NCBI GenBank assembly: GCA_016721865.1
Contig: JADKHF010000041.1
Span: forward strand, 80,818 to 144,817
Direction: 5' to 3'
DNA: 64,000 bases
Origin: Nitrosomonas sp.
GTDB taxonomy: Bacteria; Pseudomonadota; Gammaproteobacteria; Burkholderiales; Nitrosomonadaceae
The position numbers and the translations under genes were made by a program. This document shows positions 40,151 to 50,623 of this stretch, piece after piece (position 1 is the first letter of the stretch; each line of letters opens with the position of its first letter). The notes beneath the pieces were generated by a model, which saw only the letters and a list, made by a program, of their open reading frames with translations, was not told where the DNA came from and did no database searches.

Positions 40151-41116
40151 CTAAGCACTAAGCACTCTTTTGCGAAAAAGGATTTTCTTAAACAGGGGGA
40201 TGCTCAGTAACCCGATAACAAGCCCGCTCAGCAGCATTCCATAATTTTGAAAGTTTTTATTCGTAAATGCTGTAATTTGTTTTATCACTGTATTCTGCTC
40301 AGCTTTATCTGAGATCCTGGGTAAGTTCTCCGCTTCATAGGTGTCGTTTATATTGTATGGCGTTAACCCGGGAATGCTGGGTATATTTTCCCCGCCTTTT
40401 CCAACCACCAACTGTGCTTTCATGCCCTTTTCCATGTGATGGGAAATGTCGCAGTGCACTAGAAAGGTATCATCGGATCCTGGGACGATAATCGTGCCGG
40501 ATACTGTTTTTGGACCGGTGACTTCGAGGTGGAACATGCCATATTTATAGAGGTATTTTGGCAAACCGTGCATCATGAATTGATGGCGGATATTGTCTTC
40601 GTTAATGAAGTGCCAGGTTACTTTTGAGCAGGGTTTTACATGCCATTGCTGCTGATCAAACCCGAAAGCCGTTCCGGGGAATTTTGCGGCATATTTTCTG
40701 CCGGCACGTACGGTAATTTCAACTTCTTCTGAAATGCTTTTGCAGCTACTGGGCAGTTTATCCAGGTTTTGCCCCATGATCATGGTGCCTTCATGATCCA
40801 TAATGTGATCGTGATCCATGTGATGATGATGGTGCGCATCGCCATGCTCCGTGGATTGCGGGTCAGCGGTATGAGCACTGTGATCAATGGGGTGCTCAGC
40901 ACTCAGGTCGTGATGGCCGCTATGATCCATGGTATGTTCACCTTCATGATTATGATCATGCTCAGTTAGGGCATCAGTACTGTCCTGGGTCGTGGTGTGA
41001 CCACTATGGTCGTGGTGATCATGTTCGTTGGGTTTGGTTTGCTGTTGTGCGATTGCATTTGCACTGAAAGCAAGAATACCTGCAAGCAAGAAAGTAATTG
41101 TTGTGATCCTGGCCAT
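40151..41116 (-). CDS. Membrane-anchored, His-rich cupredoxin-domain protein
   Basis: A 321-residue protein: signal peptide (LLAGILAFSANAIAQQ), then about 85 residues extremely rich in His, Asp and Glu (for example AHHHHHMDHDHIMDHEG), then a cupredoxin domain (about 120-250) whose type-1 copper ligands appear as RHQFMMHG and VHCDISHHMEKGM (C-x4-H-x5-M type), and one C-terminal membrane helix (YGMLLSGLVIGLLSIPLF) with a basic tail. Its ATG overlaps the multicopper oxidase stop (TAATG). Binding of several copper ions and electron transfer to or from the oxidase are inferred. Confidence 0.8.
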   Translation of the reverse strand: MARITTITFLLAGILAFSANAIAQQQTKPNEHDHHDHSGHTTTQDSTDALTEHDHNHEGEHTMDHSGHHDLSAEHPIDHSAHTADPQSTEHGDAHHHHHMDHDHIMDHEGTMIMGQNLDKLPSSCKSISEEVEITVRAGRKYAAKFPGTAFGFDQQQWHVKPCSKVTWHFINEDNIRHQFMMHGLPKYLYKYGMFHLEVTGPKTVSGTIIVPGSDDTFLVHCDISHHMEKGMKAQLVVGKGGENIPSIPGLTPYNINDTYEAENLPRISDKAEQNTVIKQITAFTNKNFQNYGMLLSGLVIGLLSIPLFKKILFRKRVLSA

Positions 41117-42825
41117 TATTGGTTACTCCCTTTTGGGTTTTTTAGACGTGAAACCGCTGCAACAGCACATTGTTTGATGTGTTCCCGCCTGGCTAAAATT
41201 AGATAGATGAAAAGTCCTATCAACAGACCATATAGCGCGTTGAGCAATGAGGTTTGTGTCGCAGCATCAACACCCATCCGTCCGGCAGGTGAACCCAGAC
41301 TTGCTGTTTCATCGAGATCCTGCCATATGGGAAGTCTTCGTTCGTAATATTCTTTGGTAAAATATTTGTTTAAATCGATACCAAAGTGACTCACCTTGGG
41401 TAATCCACTTCCATTGAGATAGGACTTATAGACAATAGAACTCATGCTGCCGCCTTCGGCCATGCCATTCGTGGTAATTCCCTTTTCCCGATGATCATGA
41501 AACAGCCAATCACCTTCACCATAGCTGTGTTTGCCATCATTGACGGTTTCTAATTTCAGGTCAAGCCGTTGTGCCGGTGCCATGTCAAACACGTCACGCA
41601 TGATCTGTGCAACCGGGTTGTGCTCCACGCCGTCGTAATGCGTGATCGTGGCGTGGTGACCGTGCGTATGGATGGCGATCAGTTCGCCGCCACTGTTCAG
41701 CAGACGTAGTTTTATTTTTTGATCAGGTTCAACGATGATCAGAGATTCTCTTAAGGTATAAGGGAATGATAAACCATTCAAGGTGTAGTAATCCTCGGTT
41801 GAATCGGTAATGTCATAACGTCGATTCATGTCACGCGCAATGAGCCGGGGATCGTTGTGTTTTTGAATAATCTCGCCCAATTGCTTATCCATCGCGTGAT
41901 AGTGCAGATCATATTCCTGATCGAATTGCTCTTTGACGGCTACGGAAGGATGACGAACATGCCCTGCGCCTATATTTAAAGTTTGCAGCCAGTTATTTGG
42001 TTTGTTTTCCTCAACAACAATCATTCCTGCCAGACCCATCGCCAAATGGGTGTGCGTTTGCACATGGCAGTGGTAGAACATGGTGCCGGATTGCCGTGCC
42101 TGGAATTGATAAATGCGGCGTTCGCCGGGCATCAGCTCTACTTCGCTGGTCTGTGGCACGCCATCTTGACCACCATGCTCGCCATGCGAAAATGGGTGAT
42201 CGACGCCGTGCAGATGAATGCTATGTGGAAAATAATGGGTATTTTCCAACACGATTTGTACAATATCGCCAACCTCAACGCGAATAACGGGTGAAGGAAG
42301 TCTTAATAAGGGATTGGCTCTGACGCTCTCAAAATTTTCTGTCGACATACCGCTGGTCTTCGGCGCAAAAACCCATGCACCGGGTTGTATGCCAGGAGCA
42401 ATATCAAATGTTGGAAGCAATCCGGGGAAATCAGGTGATTTGCCATTCAGTTCCATGATTTCGAGCTTGATGATAATTCGATCAGGATCACCGTCACCAT
42501 CCAGATCATCGGTTTTAATGATGGCATCGGGTGAAAGACCCGTTTTCATCAGGGTATCCATCGATATGTTGTTGGTTCCTTTAACCGCAGCTGCAATCCA
42601 GGCGGGATTATCCGGGCTGCAACCCGGTGATGCTTCAATTTTGACGCCATCAATTTCCTGGGCTTCCCGCCATGCGGGGGAAATTTTCGGATCACATGCC
42701 GGCTCAGCGGTTAACGCTGCCGCATCAACTTTTACTGTTTCAGGCAACTTCAGAGATGCCTGAGCAATTGATGCTGACGTCAGCATGAAGAAGGTTAGTA
42801 GGGCAATAAAATTATGGTTAGGCAT
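41116..42825 (-). CDS. Multicopper oxidase with C-terminal membrane anchor
   Basis: A periplasmic oxidase of about 569 residues; the ATG at 42825 behind AAGGTG gives a clean signal peptide (MPNHNFIALLTFFMLTSASI). Copper motifs in order: SIHLHGVDHPF, FYHCHVQTHTHLAMG, IHTHGHHATITH and WLFHDHREKG. The only Cys ligand is in the second motif, so type-1 copper belongs to the N-terminal domain while the C-terminal domain has HDH without Cys. Residues near 95-105 hold a DLDGDGDPD loop resembling a calcium site. The last 40 residues contain a membrane helix (LLNALYGLLIGLFIYLILARR). The substrate is unknown; copper detoxification or nitrogen-oxide chemistry is possible. Confidence 0.85.
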   Translation of the reverse strand: MPNHNFIALLTFFMLTSASIAQASLKLPETVKVDAAALTAEPACDPKISPAWREAQEIDGVKIEASPGCSPDNPAWIAAAVKGTNNISMDTLMKTGLSPDAIIKTDDLDGDGDPDRIIIKLEIMELNGKSPDFPGLLPTFDIAPGIQPGAWVFAPKTSGMSTENFESVRANPLLRLPSPVIRVEVGDIVQIVLENTHYFPHSIHLHGVDHPFSHGEHGGQDGVPQTSEVELMPGERRIYQFQARQSGTMFYHCHVQTHTHLAMGLAGMIVVEENKPNNWLQTLNIGAGHVRHPSVAVKEQFDQEYDLHYHAMDKQLGEIIQKHNDPRLIARDMNRRYDITDSTEDYYTLNGLSFPYTLRESLIIVEPDQKIKLRLLNSGGELIAIHTHGHHATITHYDGVEHNPVAQIMRDVFDMAPAQRLDLKLETVNDGKHSYGEGDWLFHDHREKGITTNGMAEGGSMSSIVYKSYLNGSGLPKVSHFGIDLNKYFTKEYYERRLPIWQDLDETASLGSPAGRMGVDAATQTSLLNALYGLLIGLFIYLILARREHIKQCAVAAVSRLKNPKGSNQ

Positions 42826-43191
42826 ATCAACACACCTTAAAAATTTATCTAATAGTAAAAACAAATCTGGCTGATCGGATCATGCAGTTTATTTTTGACC
42901 GGTATCAGTATTAATAGCCAGTATCTATCTGGTATGACAGATCTGTGGAAACAAAATACATTTAACTATGTATCTGCAGGTAGGTAAAATTATGAGAAAT
43001 ATCTTATCTTCATATATGTAATACTTCTACATTATCCGTCAAGCTATCATCTGATCAATTATACAGAACCCTATTACGCTTTTGTGGTTTTTCCACGGTA
43101 GTAGATTTTAATCTTTTAACTTAAAAGTATTTATTCGAGTGACGAACAAAAATTTTTTACAATCCTGCGCCAACTTGAAAGTCTGCAAGCC
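42826..43191. promoter_or_regulatory. Divergent promoter region between copper oxidase and RND efflux genes
   Basis: About 365 AT-rich bases that must hold promoters for both operons. No CueR- or CopR-type palindrome, nor a convincing -35/-10 pair, could be recognised. Confidence 0.4.
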
Positions 43192-44394
43192 GTGAAAGTG
43201 TTGGTTTCTATATTTAAAAGAAATAACGAGCCATGTCAGCTGACCAGGAAGGGAAGCGCTATTTTTATCTGTTACGGGTTAGCGGGTTTGTCATTAATTG
43301 CATGTGGAAATAACGAAACAGCTCAAAATGCACCCCGTTTGGATCAGGCGATTGCAGTGACAGTTATTGCTGCAGAACCGATCAGCATGCCTGTTAGCCT
43401 GGAAACGATTGCACAAACGGAAGGTGCCAAAGAAATTGAAATCCGGCCGCGGGTGGGAGGAATTCTACTCAAGCGGCTATATACCGAAGGGATGGCGGTT
43501 AAAGCCGGACAATCATTATTTTTAATTGATCCGGAGCCTTTTCAGAACGCTCTGGCTGAAGCCAAGGCAGGGCTTCTAGAGCAGAATGCTCGTGTCGTGC
43601 GCGCCAGGAATGAGGAAAATCAGCAGCGGCAATTGCTGGCCGAGAATTTTGTCAGTCAGCGCGCCTATGATGTGGCAAAAGCAGATCTGGCTATTGCAGA
43701 ATCTGCCTTGCAAGCTGCGAAAGTGCGTGTTCAGCAAGCGGAGCTCAATCTTTCCTATACCGTGGTCAAAGCCCCGGTGAATGGAATGACAGGCCGTTCT
43801 CTTTTCTCTGAGGGTGCGCTGGTGTCTGCAAATAACAGTTTGCTGACGACATTAACTCAACTATCTCCGATTTGGGTGCGATTTAGTTTCTCAGACAATG
43901 AGGTGGCGCGATTCGGCGGGCATTTAAATGAAAAAAATGTACACAGTGTCAGAATGATTCTGACAGATGGGTCAGAATATCAGCAGGAAGGTAAAATCAA
44001 TTTTTCCGCCAGTAAAATCGACCCGCTACTGGGTACACAACAATTGCGTGCTACCTTTGAAAATAGCGAACAGCGTATATTGCCCGGCCAATTTGTGCGT
44101 GTGCGGGTTGCCGCGGGAGAATCCAGAGATGTTTATAGGGTGCCCCAGGTTGCGGTTCTGACTTCGGATCTGGGTAGATATGTTTATGTCATCAGTGAAA
44201 ACAATGCTGTGATGCAGCGCCCTGTCATTGTGGGTGACTGGATCGGTAGGGATTGGATTATTCTGGATGGATTAAATGCAGGAGATAAAGTGGTTATAGA
44301 TAATATGATCAAATTAATGCCCGGAAAAGTTGTTGATCCTCAATTGCAGGGCAGTTTGCCTTCTTTACAATCAAATGCCGCATCTCTAAATTAA
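43192..44394 (+). CDS. RND efflux periplasmic adaptor (membrane fusion protein) lipoprotein
   Basis: A 400-residue adaptor beginning at GTG 43192 with a signal ending in lipobox LSLIAC. The AcrA/MexA pattern follows: EIEIRPRVGGILLKRLYTEG (lipoyl half), coiled-coil hairpin with QLLAENFVSQRAYDVAKADL, second lipoyl half NLSYTVVKAPVNGMTGRS, beta-barrel SPIWVRFSFSD and C-terminal DKVVIDNMIKLMPG. It sits 15 bases before the pump gene. No TetR-type repressor or TolC-type channel gene is adjacent. Confidence 0.92.
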   Translation: MKVLVSIFKRNNEPCQLTRKGSAIFICYGLAGLSLIACGNNETAQNAPRLDQAIAVTVIAAEPISMPVSLETIAQTEGAKEIEIRPRVGGILLKRLYTEGMAVKAGQSLFLIDPEPFQNALAEAKAGLLEQNARVVRARNEENQQRQLLAENFVSQRAYDVAKADLAIAESALQAAKVRVQQAELNLSYTVVKAPVNGMTGRSLFSEGALVSANNSLLTTLTQLSPIWVRFSFSDNEVARFGGHLNEKNVHSVRMILTDGSEYQQEGKINFSASKIDPLLGTQQLRATFENSEQRILPGQFVRVRVAAGESRDVYRVPQVAVLTSDLGRYVYVISENNAVMQRPVIVGDWIGRDWIILDGLNAGDKVVIDNMIKLMPGKVVDPQLQGSLPSLQSNAASLN

Positions 44395-44409
44395 ATAGCA
44401 ACTGCACAC

Positions 44410-47400
44410 ATGGCCAGATTTTTTATTGAACGACCGATTTTTGCATCGGTTCTGTCGATTCTTATTGTTCTAGCAGGCCTGGCTGCGGCTACGCAATTAC
44501 CGATCGAACAGTATCCGAGGATCGCGCCTCCAACGGTTATTGTGACAGCCACATTTCCTGGCGCAAGCGCCGAAACGATGATTAAAACTGTGGCGGCGCC
44601 GATCGAGGAGAAACTCAGCGCACTTGAAGGCTTGCTGTACTTTAATTCCAGCGCCGACTCAAGCGGCCGGCTGACAATTACCATTACTTTTGAAATTGGA
44701 ACCGATATTGACCGGGCTACTTTCAGTGTTAGTAATGAAGTCAATACGGCCATGGCGCGCTTGCCCGATGAAGTTAGGCGTGCGGGTATTACCGTTCAGA
44801 AGCGTTCCAATGACCTGTTGCTGGTTTTTGCGGTAACTTCCAAAGATCCCAAACATACCCAGCTGTTTCTGAGTAATTTTATTACTAACAATATCCTGGA
44901 TGATGTGAGGGGCGCAGCAGGCGTTGGTGAAGCAAGAATTTTTGGTGCGCAGGACTATTCCATGCGTATCTGGTTATGGCCTGACCGGATGGCGCAGTTG
45001 GCTATTACAACCACGGATGTCGTAAATGCTATCCGGGCACAGAATGCGCAGCAAGCGGTCGGGAAAATTGGTCAGGAACCGGCTTTGGCGGATCAACAAT
45101 TGGTTTATACCGTGACCGCAAAGGGCCGGTTATTAGAACCTGAGCAATTTGAGAATATTATTCTGCGTTCGGGCGGGCCGCGCGGTGTGCTGTATCTTAA
45201 AGATGTGGCGCGTATCGAACTCGGGGCGCAGGATTATTCGACGCGCACACTGCTCAATGGAGAACCGGGCTTGGGAATCGGTATCTTCTTGCGCACTGGA
45301 GCCAATGCTCTGGAAACCGCAGCAGCCGTTAAAGCCAGGATGAATGTGCTGAAGCATTATTTTCCCGAAGGCATGCAATACGTTATTTCTTATGACACCA
45401 GTGTGTTTGTTAAAGAATCGATTTTAGAAGTGCTGAAAACCCTTGGGGAAGCCATGCTGCTGGTGGTTCTGGTTGTTTACTTGTTTCTGCAAAGCTGGCG
45501 TGCCACGTTGATTCCCATCATTGCTATACCGATTTCGTTGATCGGCACTTTTGCCGGGTTGTGGGTACTCGGTTATTCGATTAATACGCTGACGCTCTTT
45601 GCAATGGTACTTTCGATCGGCATTGTGGTTGATGATGCGATTGTTGTACTGGAAAATATTGAACGGCTCATGTCGCAGGAGAAGCTATCGCCAATTGATG
45701 CGGCTATCAAAGCAATGCAACAGGTATCCAGTGCCGTGGTAGCGATGACCATGGTTCTGGTGGCAGTTTTTATCCCTGTTGCTTTTCTCGGCGGTATCGC
45801 CGGGGAGCTGTACCAGCAGTTTGCCGTGACAGTGGCTGTCGCCGGTGTTATTTCCGGTATTGTCGCTTTAACGCTGACGCCTACGTTGTGTGCGGTCTTG
45901 CTCCGGTCCACACATCGCCAATCAGCTTTCTTTAACTGGTTTAACGATCATTTTGAGCGTGTGCGCAGGTTTTATGTTGGGATGGTTGGCTTGAGCTTAC
46001 GTCATGTGGCTAGAAGCGTGCTGATATTTCTGGTGATGATTGCTTGCCTGGTTTATCTGGTAAAAAATATTCCGGAAAGCTTTGTTCCGCCGGAAGATCA
46101 AGGTTATGTTATTGCGGCGGTGATCTTGCCCGATGGTGCAACACTTGCGCGAACAGTCAGAACGGCCGATGCCATCAATACCGAGATGGCAAAAGAATCT
46201 GCCGTGGCTTTTCAGTTTGCGGTCAATGGACTGGATTTTATTGGCGGCGGCAATAAAACCAATGTTTCGACCATGTTCATCCGTTTGAAGGATTGGTCAG
46301 AACGCACCACAACCGCTACGGATATTGTGAAAAAATTGTTTCTGATCGGTGCGCAACAACCGGATGGTTTGGCGATCGCTTTTAATCCGCCAGCAATACG
46401 TGGCTTGGGTAGTACGGGTGGATTTGAACTCTTTGTTCAAAGCCGGACAAATTCAGAGACAGCGCAATTGGCCAGTGTGGTGAATGAGTTGGTACAAACC
46501 CTGAAACAGGAACCCAAACTGGCGACTGTGAATACTTTCTTGCGAACATCGGTGCCGCAATATTTTGTTGAAGTGGATGAAGCCAAAGCCATTGCGCAAG
46601 GAGTGTCCATTGCGGATATCTACGCAACGTTGCAAAGCACTATGGGATCATTTTATGTGAATGATTTTAATCGTTCCGGACGGACCTATCGTGTGCAGCT
46701 GCAAGCTGAAGCGGCTTATCGCATGAAATCGGAGGATTTGGGCAAAGTTTATGTGCGCTCGGAATCCGGTTCGATGATTCCTTTGTCTGCACTGAGCAAA
46801 GTAAAAAATATCGTGGGTGCAGAACAATTGGAGCGATTCAACGGTTTATTGTCGGCAAAAATAATGGGAAGCGGTGCCAACGGCGTCAGTTCGGGTGAGG
46901 CGATTGCATTGGTTGAAAGCATTGCGGCCAAAGCATTGCCGGAGGGCTATCAGATCGCCTGGACGGGTGCGGCGTTCCAGGAAAAGAAGATGGGAGCGGC
47001 AGCAATTTTTGCTTTCAGCCTGGCTGTGGTGATGGTTTTCTTGATTCTGGCGGCGCAATTTGAAACCTGGGCACTACCATTGGCTGTCATTATGGCGATT
47101 CCTTTTGCGATGGTGGGCGCTTTGATGGCGATTTTGTTGCGCGATATGCCGAATGACATTTATTTTCAGATCGGGATGGTGACATTAATTGGACTGACAG
47201 CAAAAAATGCAATTTTACTGGTCGAATTTGCCAACCAGAGGATGAAAGAGGGTATTGCGATTAAACAGGCAGCTATTCAATCAGCTCAGCTACGTTTCCG
47301 GCCCATTGTGATGACTTCCATGGCTTTTATTCTGGGGGTTGTTCCTTTGGTATTTGCTACCGGCGCTGGCTCAGCGGCTCGGCAATCGATGGGAACGGGT

Positions 47401-47520
47401 GTTTTTGGCGGGATGATTATGGCAACTTTGATTGCGACGATATTTGTACCGTTATTTTTTTCCTGGTTTGTGAGTAAAAAGGATCCTAATCAGCCTGACA
47501 CTGAACAAAACAATCAATGA
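44410..47520 (+). CDS. RND multidrug efflux transporter permease (AcrB/MexB type)
   Basis: A 1036-residue HAE1-type proton-driven pump. The N-terminus MARFFIERPIFASVLSILIVLAG is typical; the proton-relay Asp pair is at residues 408-409 (IGIVVDDAIVVLENIER) and the relay Lys in LIGLTAKNAILLVEFANQ. Twelve membrane helices and two large periplasmic loops (roughly 30-330 and 555-860) are inferred from the family. It is intact. It forms an operon with the adaptor; substrates cannot be predicted. Confidence 0.95.
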   Translation: MARFFIERPIFASVLSILIVLAGLAAATQLPIEQYPRIAPPTVIVTATFPGASAETMIKTVAAPIEEKLSALEGLLYFNSSADSSGRLTITITFEIGTDIDRATFSVSNEVNTAMARLPDEVRRAGITVQKRSNDLLLVFAVTSKDPKHTQLFLSNFITNNILDDVRGAAGVGEARIFGAQDYSMRIWLWPDRMAQLAITTTDVVNAIRAQNAQQAVGKIGQEPALADQQLVYTVTAKGRLLEPEQFENIILRSGGPRGVLYLKDVARIELGAQDYSTRTLLNGEPGLGIGIFLRTGANALETAAAVKARMNVLKHYFPEGMQYVISYDTSVFVKESILEVLKTLGEAMLLVVLVVYLFLQSWRATLIPIIAIPISLIGTFAGLWVLGYSINTLTLFAMVLSIGIVVDDAIVVLENIERLMSQEKLSPIDAAIKAMQQVSSAVVAMTMVLVAVFIPVAFLGGIAGELYQQFAVTVAVAGVISGIVALTLTPTLCAVLLRSTHRQSAFFNWFNDHFERVRRFYVGMVGLSLRHVARSVLIFLVMIACLVYLVKNIPESFVPPEDQGYVIAAVILPDGATLARTVRTADAINTEMAKESAVAFQFAVNGLDFIGGGNKTNVSTMFIRLKDWSERTTTATDIVKKLFLIGAQQPDGLAIAFNPPAIRGLGSTGGFELFVQSRTNSETAQLASVVNELVQTLKQEPKLATVNTFLRTSVPQYFVEVDEAKAIAQGVSIADIYATLQSTMGSFYVNDFNRSGRTYRVQLQAEAAYRMKSEDLGKVYVRSESGSMIPLSALSKVKNIVGAEQLERFNGLLSAKIMGSGANGVSSGEAIALVESIAAKALPEGYQIAWTGAAFQEKKMGAAAIFAFSLAVVMVFLILAAQFETWALPLAVIMAIPFAMVGALMAILLRDMPNDIYFQIGMVTLIGLTAKNAILLVEFANQRMKEGIAIKQAAIQSAQLRFRPIVMTSMAFILGVVPLVFATGAGSAARQSMGTGVFGGMIMATLIATIFVPLFFSWFVSKKDPNQPDTEQNNQ

Positions 47521-47628
47521 AACAAACTGAATTATCCTTCAAGCCTGCTAAAAGACTCAGAATTAGTTTACAAGGCGTGATTAACCAGTGAGTGTATCTG
47601 CGTACTTACTGCTGCTACAATCGCAGGT

Positions 47629-49325
47629 ATGAATTTAAGCAAAACGAAAATACTCCAACCCATTCAAAAAAAACTGGGGAATACCAATATAATCCTGGTG
47701 GGTATGATGGGCGCCGGCAAAACGACTATCGGCAAAGCGCTGGCTAGTTCACTGGGCAAGGAATTTATCGACTCAGATCATGAAATACAGGATCGTACCG
47801 GTGTAAAAATTCCGGTGATATTTGAGATCGAAGGCGAGGCTGGCTTTCGTAAACGTGAATCTGAAGTGCTGATTGAACTGGTTAAGAAGAATAATATTAT
47901 TTTGGCCACCGGTGGTGGTGCAGTTCTGAGCCGGGAGAATCGTCAGTTACTGCGGCGCGGTGGAATTGTTATCTATCTAAGGGCGACAGTGAATGATTTG
48001 TATCGGCGTACCCGTCATGATAAAAACCGGCCATTACTTCAGACACAAAATTTGTTTGTAAGACTGAATGAGCTCTATGTTCAGCGGGATGCACTGTATC
48101 GTGAAACAGCCCATGTAATCATCGATAGCGGGAAACAGGGTGTCCGTTTTTTAGTACAAAAACTCATTAATAAGTTAATATCCATTGATTTCAACAATAT
48201 AATGCAAAATAATAACAAAAATGCCATGCAAACTATCACGGTAGATTTTACGCCTTCATCAGAAAAGCGCAGCTATCCCATCCATATCGGTCACGGAATC
48301 CTGCAACAGGTTGACTTGATCGTGTCCTGTCTGTCGCAAAAAAGGGTCGCTATCGTCAGCAATACAACTATTGCGCCGCTGTATCTGGATAAACTACGCA
48401 CAGCATTGGAGAAACAGGGGATTATTTCTGTTCCGATTATCCTGCCGGATGGCGAAGCCCATAAAAATTGGGAAACTTTAAATTTAATTTTTGATGCGCT
48501 TCTCAAAAATCATTGCGAAAGAAATACTGCGATATTGGCGCTTGGCGGTGGTGTGATCGGTGATTTGGCCGGATTTGCCGCGGCGACTTATTTACGCGGC
48601 GTGCCATTTATTCAGATACCCACGACATTGCTGGCGCAGGTTGATTCCTCGGTAGGGGGTAAGACCGGTATTAATCATCCCTTGGGTAAAAACATGATCG
48701 GTGCCTTTTATCAGCCGCGCATGGTATTAACGGACAGCGCAACATTGAATACGTTGCCGGATAGAGAGCTGCGGGCGGGTCTTTCTGAAATTATCAAGTA
48801 TGGATTGATTCGCGATCCAGCCTTTTTTGATTGGCTGGAACAAAATATGCATCGCTTACTGGCACGGGATCCGGTGACGTTGAATGAAGCAATCCAACGC
48901 AGTTGTGAGAACAAAGCCGAAATCGTGGCTGCGGATGAAAAGGAAAATGGGTCCGGGCCTTGCTGAATCTGGGTCATACGTTTGGTCATGCCATAGAAAA
49001 TGGGATGGGGTATGGTGTCTGGTTACATGGTGAAGCAGTGGCAGCAGGAATCGTGCTGGCAGCTGAACTATCCCGGCGCATGAAACTCATTAGCGAAGCT
49101 GATGTTAACCGCATCCGCAAGATTTTCTTACAGGCTGAATTACCGGTTGCCGCACCTAAAATGCCGCCGGAAAAATATTTGCAATTGATGTTGCTGGACA
49201 AAAAAGTGGATGCTGGAAGAACCCGTTTTGTTGTTCTCAATCGCATTGGTGAAGCTGTGATGCGGGCTGATATTCCACCGGCCATACTGAATGATACGAT
49301 TTTAGCTTGTATGAGTGATGAATAA
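47629..49325 (+). CDS. aroKB: Fused shikimate kinase / 3-dehydroquinate synthase, frameshifted in the second domain
   Basis: The N-terminal 180 residues are a shikimate kinase (Walker A VGMMGAGKTTIGKALA, SDHEIQ, LATGGGAVL, RTRHDKNRPLL). A basic/Asn-rich linker (FNNIMQNNNKNAMQ) leads without a stop into AroB (GDLAGFAAATYLRGVPFIQI, TTLLAQVDSSVGGKTGIN, LSEIIKYG). The AroB part changes frame near 48950; adding one G to the run at 48949-48951 gives ENGVRALLNLGHTFGHAIE and completes it to 49325. The two activities lie in the shikimate pathway. Usually the genes are adjacent but separate, with AroB starting at the MQTITVDF seen here. The stop overlaps dgt. Confidence 0.88.
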
Positions 49326-50440
49326 GCTGGCCACTTATGCGGTGTCTTCTGATAATTCACGCGGACGTATAATTCATGAAGAGCCACCCGCCGGACGTAG
49401 TGAATTTCAACGTGACCGGGATCGAATCATACACCTCCACGGCATTCCGCCGCCTGGAATATAAAACTCAGGTATTTGTCAATCATGAAGGGGATTTATT
49501 TCGTACACGCCTGACACATAGTCTGGAAGTTGCGCAGATAGGGCGTTCGATTGCAAGAAACCTGGGGTTGAATGAAGATTTGGTTGAGGCGATTTCACTT
49601 GCTCATGATCTTGGGCACACCCCATTTGGTCATGCTGGTCAGGATGTATTGAATGATTGCATGCGGGAATATGGCGGTTTTGAACATAACCTCCAATCCT
49701 TGCGGGTTGTGGATGTTCTTGAAGAACGTTATGCCGCTTTTGATGGACTGAATCTTTGCTATGAAACACGGGAAGGAATACTCAAACATGTAGCCAGAAA
49801 GAATATCCCCAAACTCGATTCATTAGGAGAGCGTTTTTTGTTGAATAAAAGACCTTCTCTCGAAGCGCAGTTGGCCAATTTCGCCGACGAAATTGCCTAT
49901 AATAATCACGATGTGGATGATGGATTGCGTTCGGGTCTAATCACATTGAATCAGTTGGAAGAGGTATCTATTTTTTCGCGACATCTGACGGAAGTGAAAG
50001 AAAAATATTCTGTGTTACCGGAACGTCGTATGGTTTATGAAACGGTGCGCAGCATGATCAACACACTGGTAACCGATCTTATTCAGCAAAGCGCCCGCAA
50101 TATCAAGGATGCAGGTATCGATACTCTGGCTGAAGTACAAACTGCGCCGCCTTTAATCGGTTTTGGTCAGCAGATCAAAAAGGAACAGCAAGAACTGAAA
50201 AAATTTTTGTTCGATAATCTTTACCGGCATTTTCGTGTTGCACGTATGAATAACAGAGCACGCCATACGATTGAGAAGTTATTTGCTGCTTTTAGCTCGG
50301 AGATACAATTGCTGCCGGTCAAATATCAGAAAAAATTTGAGCAGGAAGGCCATCAGGCGATTGCTGACTATATTGCTGGGATGACGGATCGGTATGCGAT
50401 TAAAGAGTATCAACGCTTGTTTTCTATTGCAGAAAATTAA
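49318..50440 (+). CDS. dgt: Deoxyguanosinetriphosphate triphosphohydrolase-like protein, frameshifted near the start
   Basis: The ATG at 49318 overlaps the aroB stop and reads MNKLATYAVSSDNSRGRIIH and EEPPAGRSEFQRDRDRIIH, the proper Dgt N-terminus. One extra C near 49434 shifts the frame; the remainder STAFRRLEYKTQVFVNHEGD continues to 50440. HD-domain motifs are RTRLTHSLEVAQIGR, LAHDLGHTPFGHAG and LANFADEIAYNNHDVDDG. Dgt cleaves dGTP to deoxyguanosine and tripolyphosphate. aroB-dgt adjacency is common in proteobacteria. The open frame from 49376 alone would give a wrong N-terminus. Confidence 0.9.
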
Positions 50441-50623
50441 GTATGAGCAAACCGTTAATTAAAAGAATACATTTTTATGCAGGCGGATTGAATTCGATGC
50501 CGGATAGATAATATACGTGATAGCTATTCACTGGTAATATTGCCGGTTGGGAAAAGGTTAATTTACTTGCTTGTGAGTATTGTGAGTAGCTTTTCAAAAG
50601 AACAACAAGATATAGGTTTTTTA

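Noticed and set aside
40769..40969. Met/His-rich plus-strand frame
   Set aside because: It is the complementary reading of the His-rich arm of the cupredoxin gene (CAT/ATG codons) and has no ribosome site.
42826..43191. Copper-responsive operator between the oxidase and the RND genes
   Set aside because: Looked for CueR- and CopR-like palindromes and saw none convincing.
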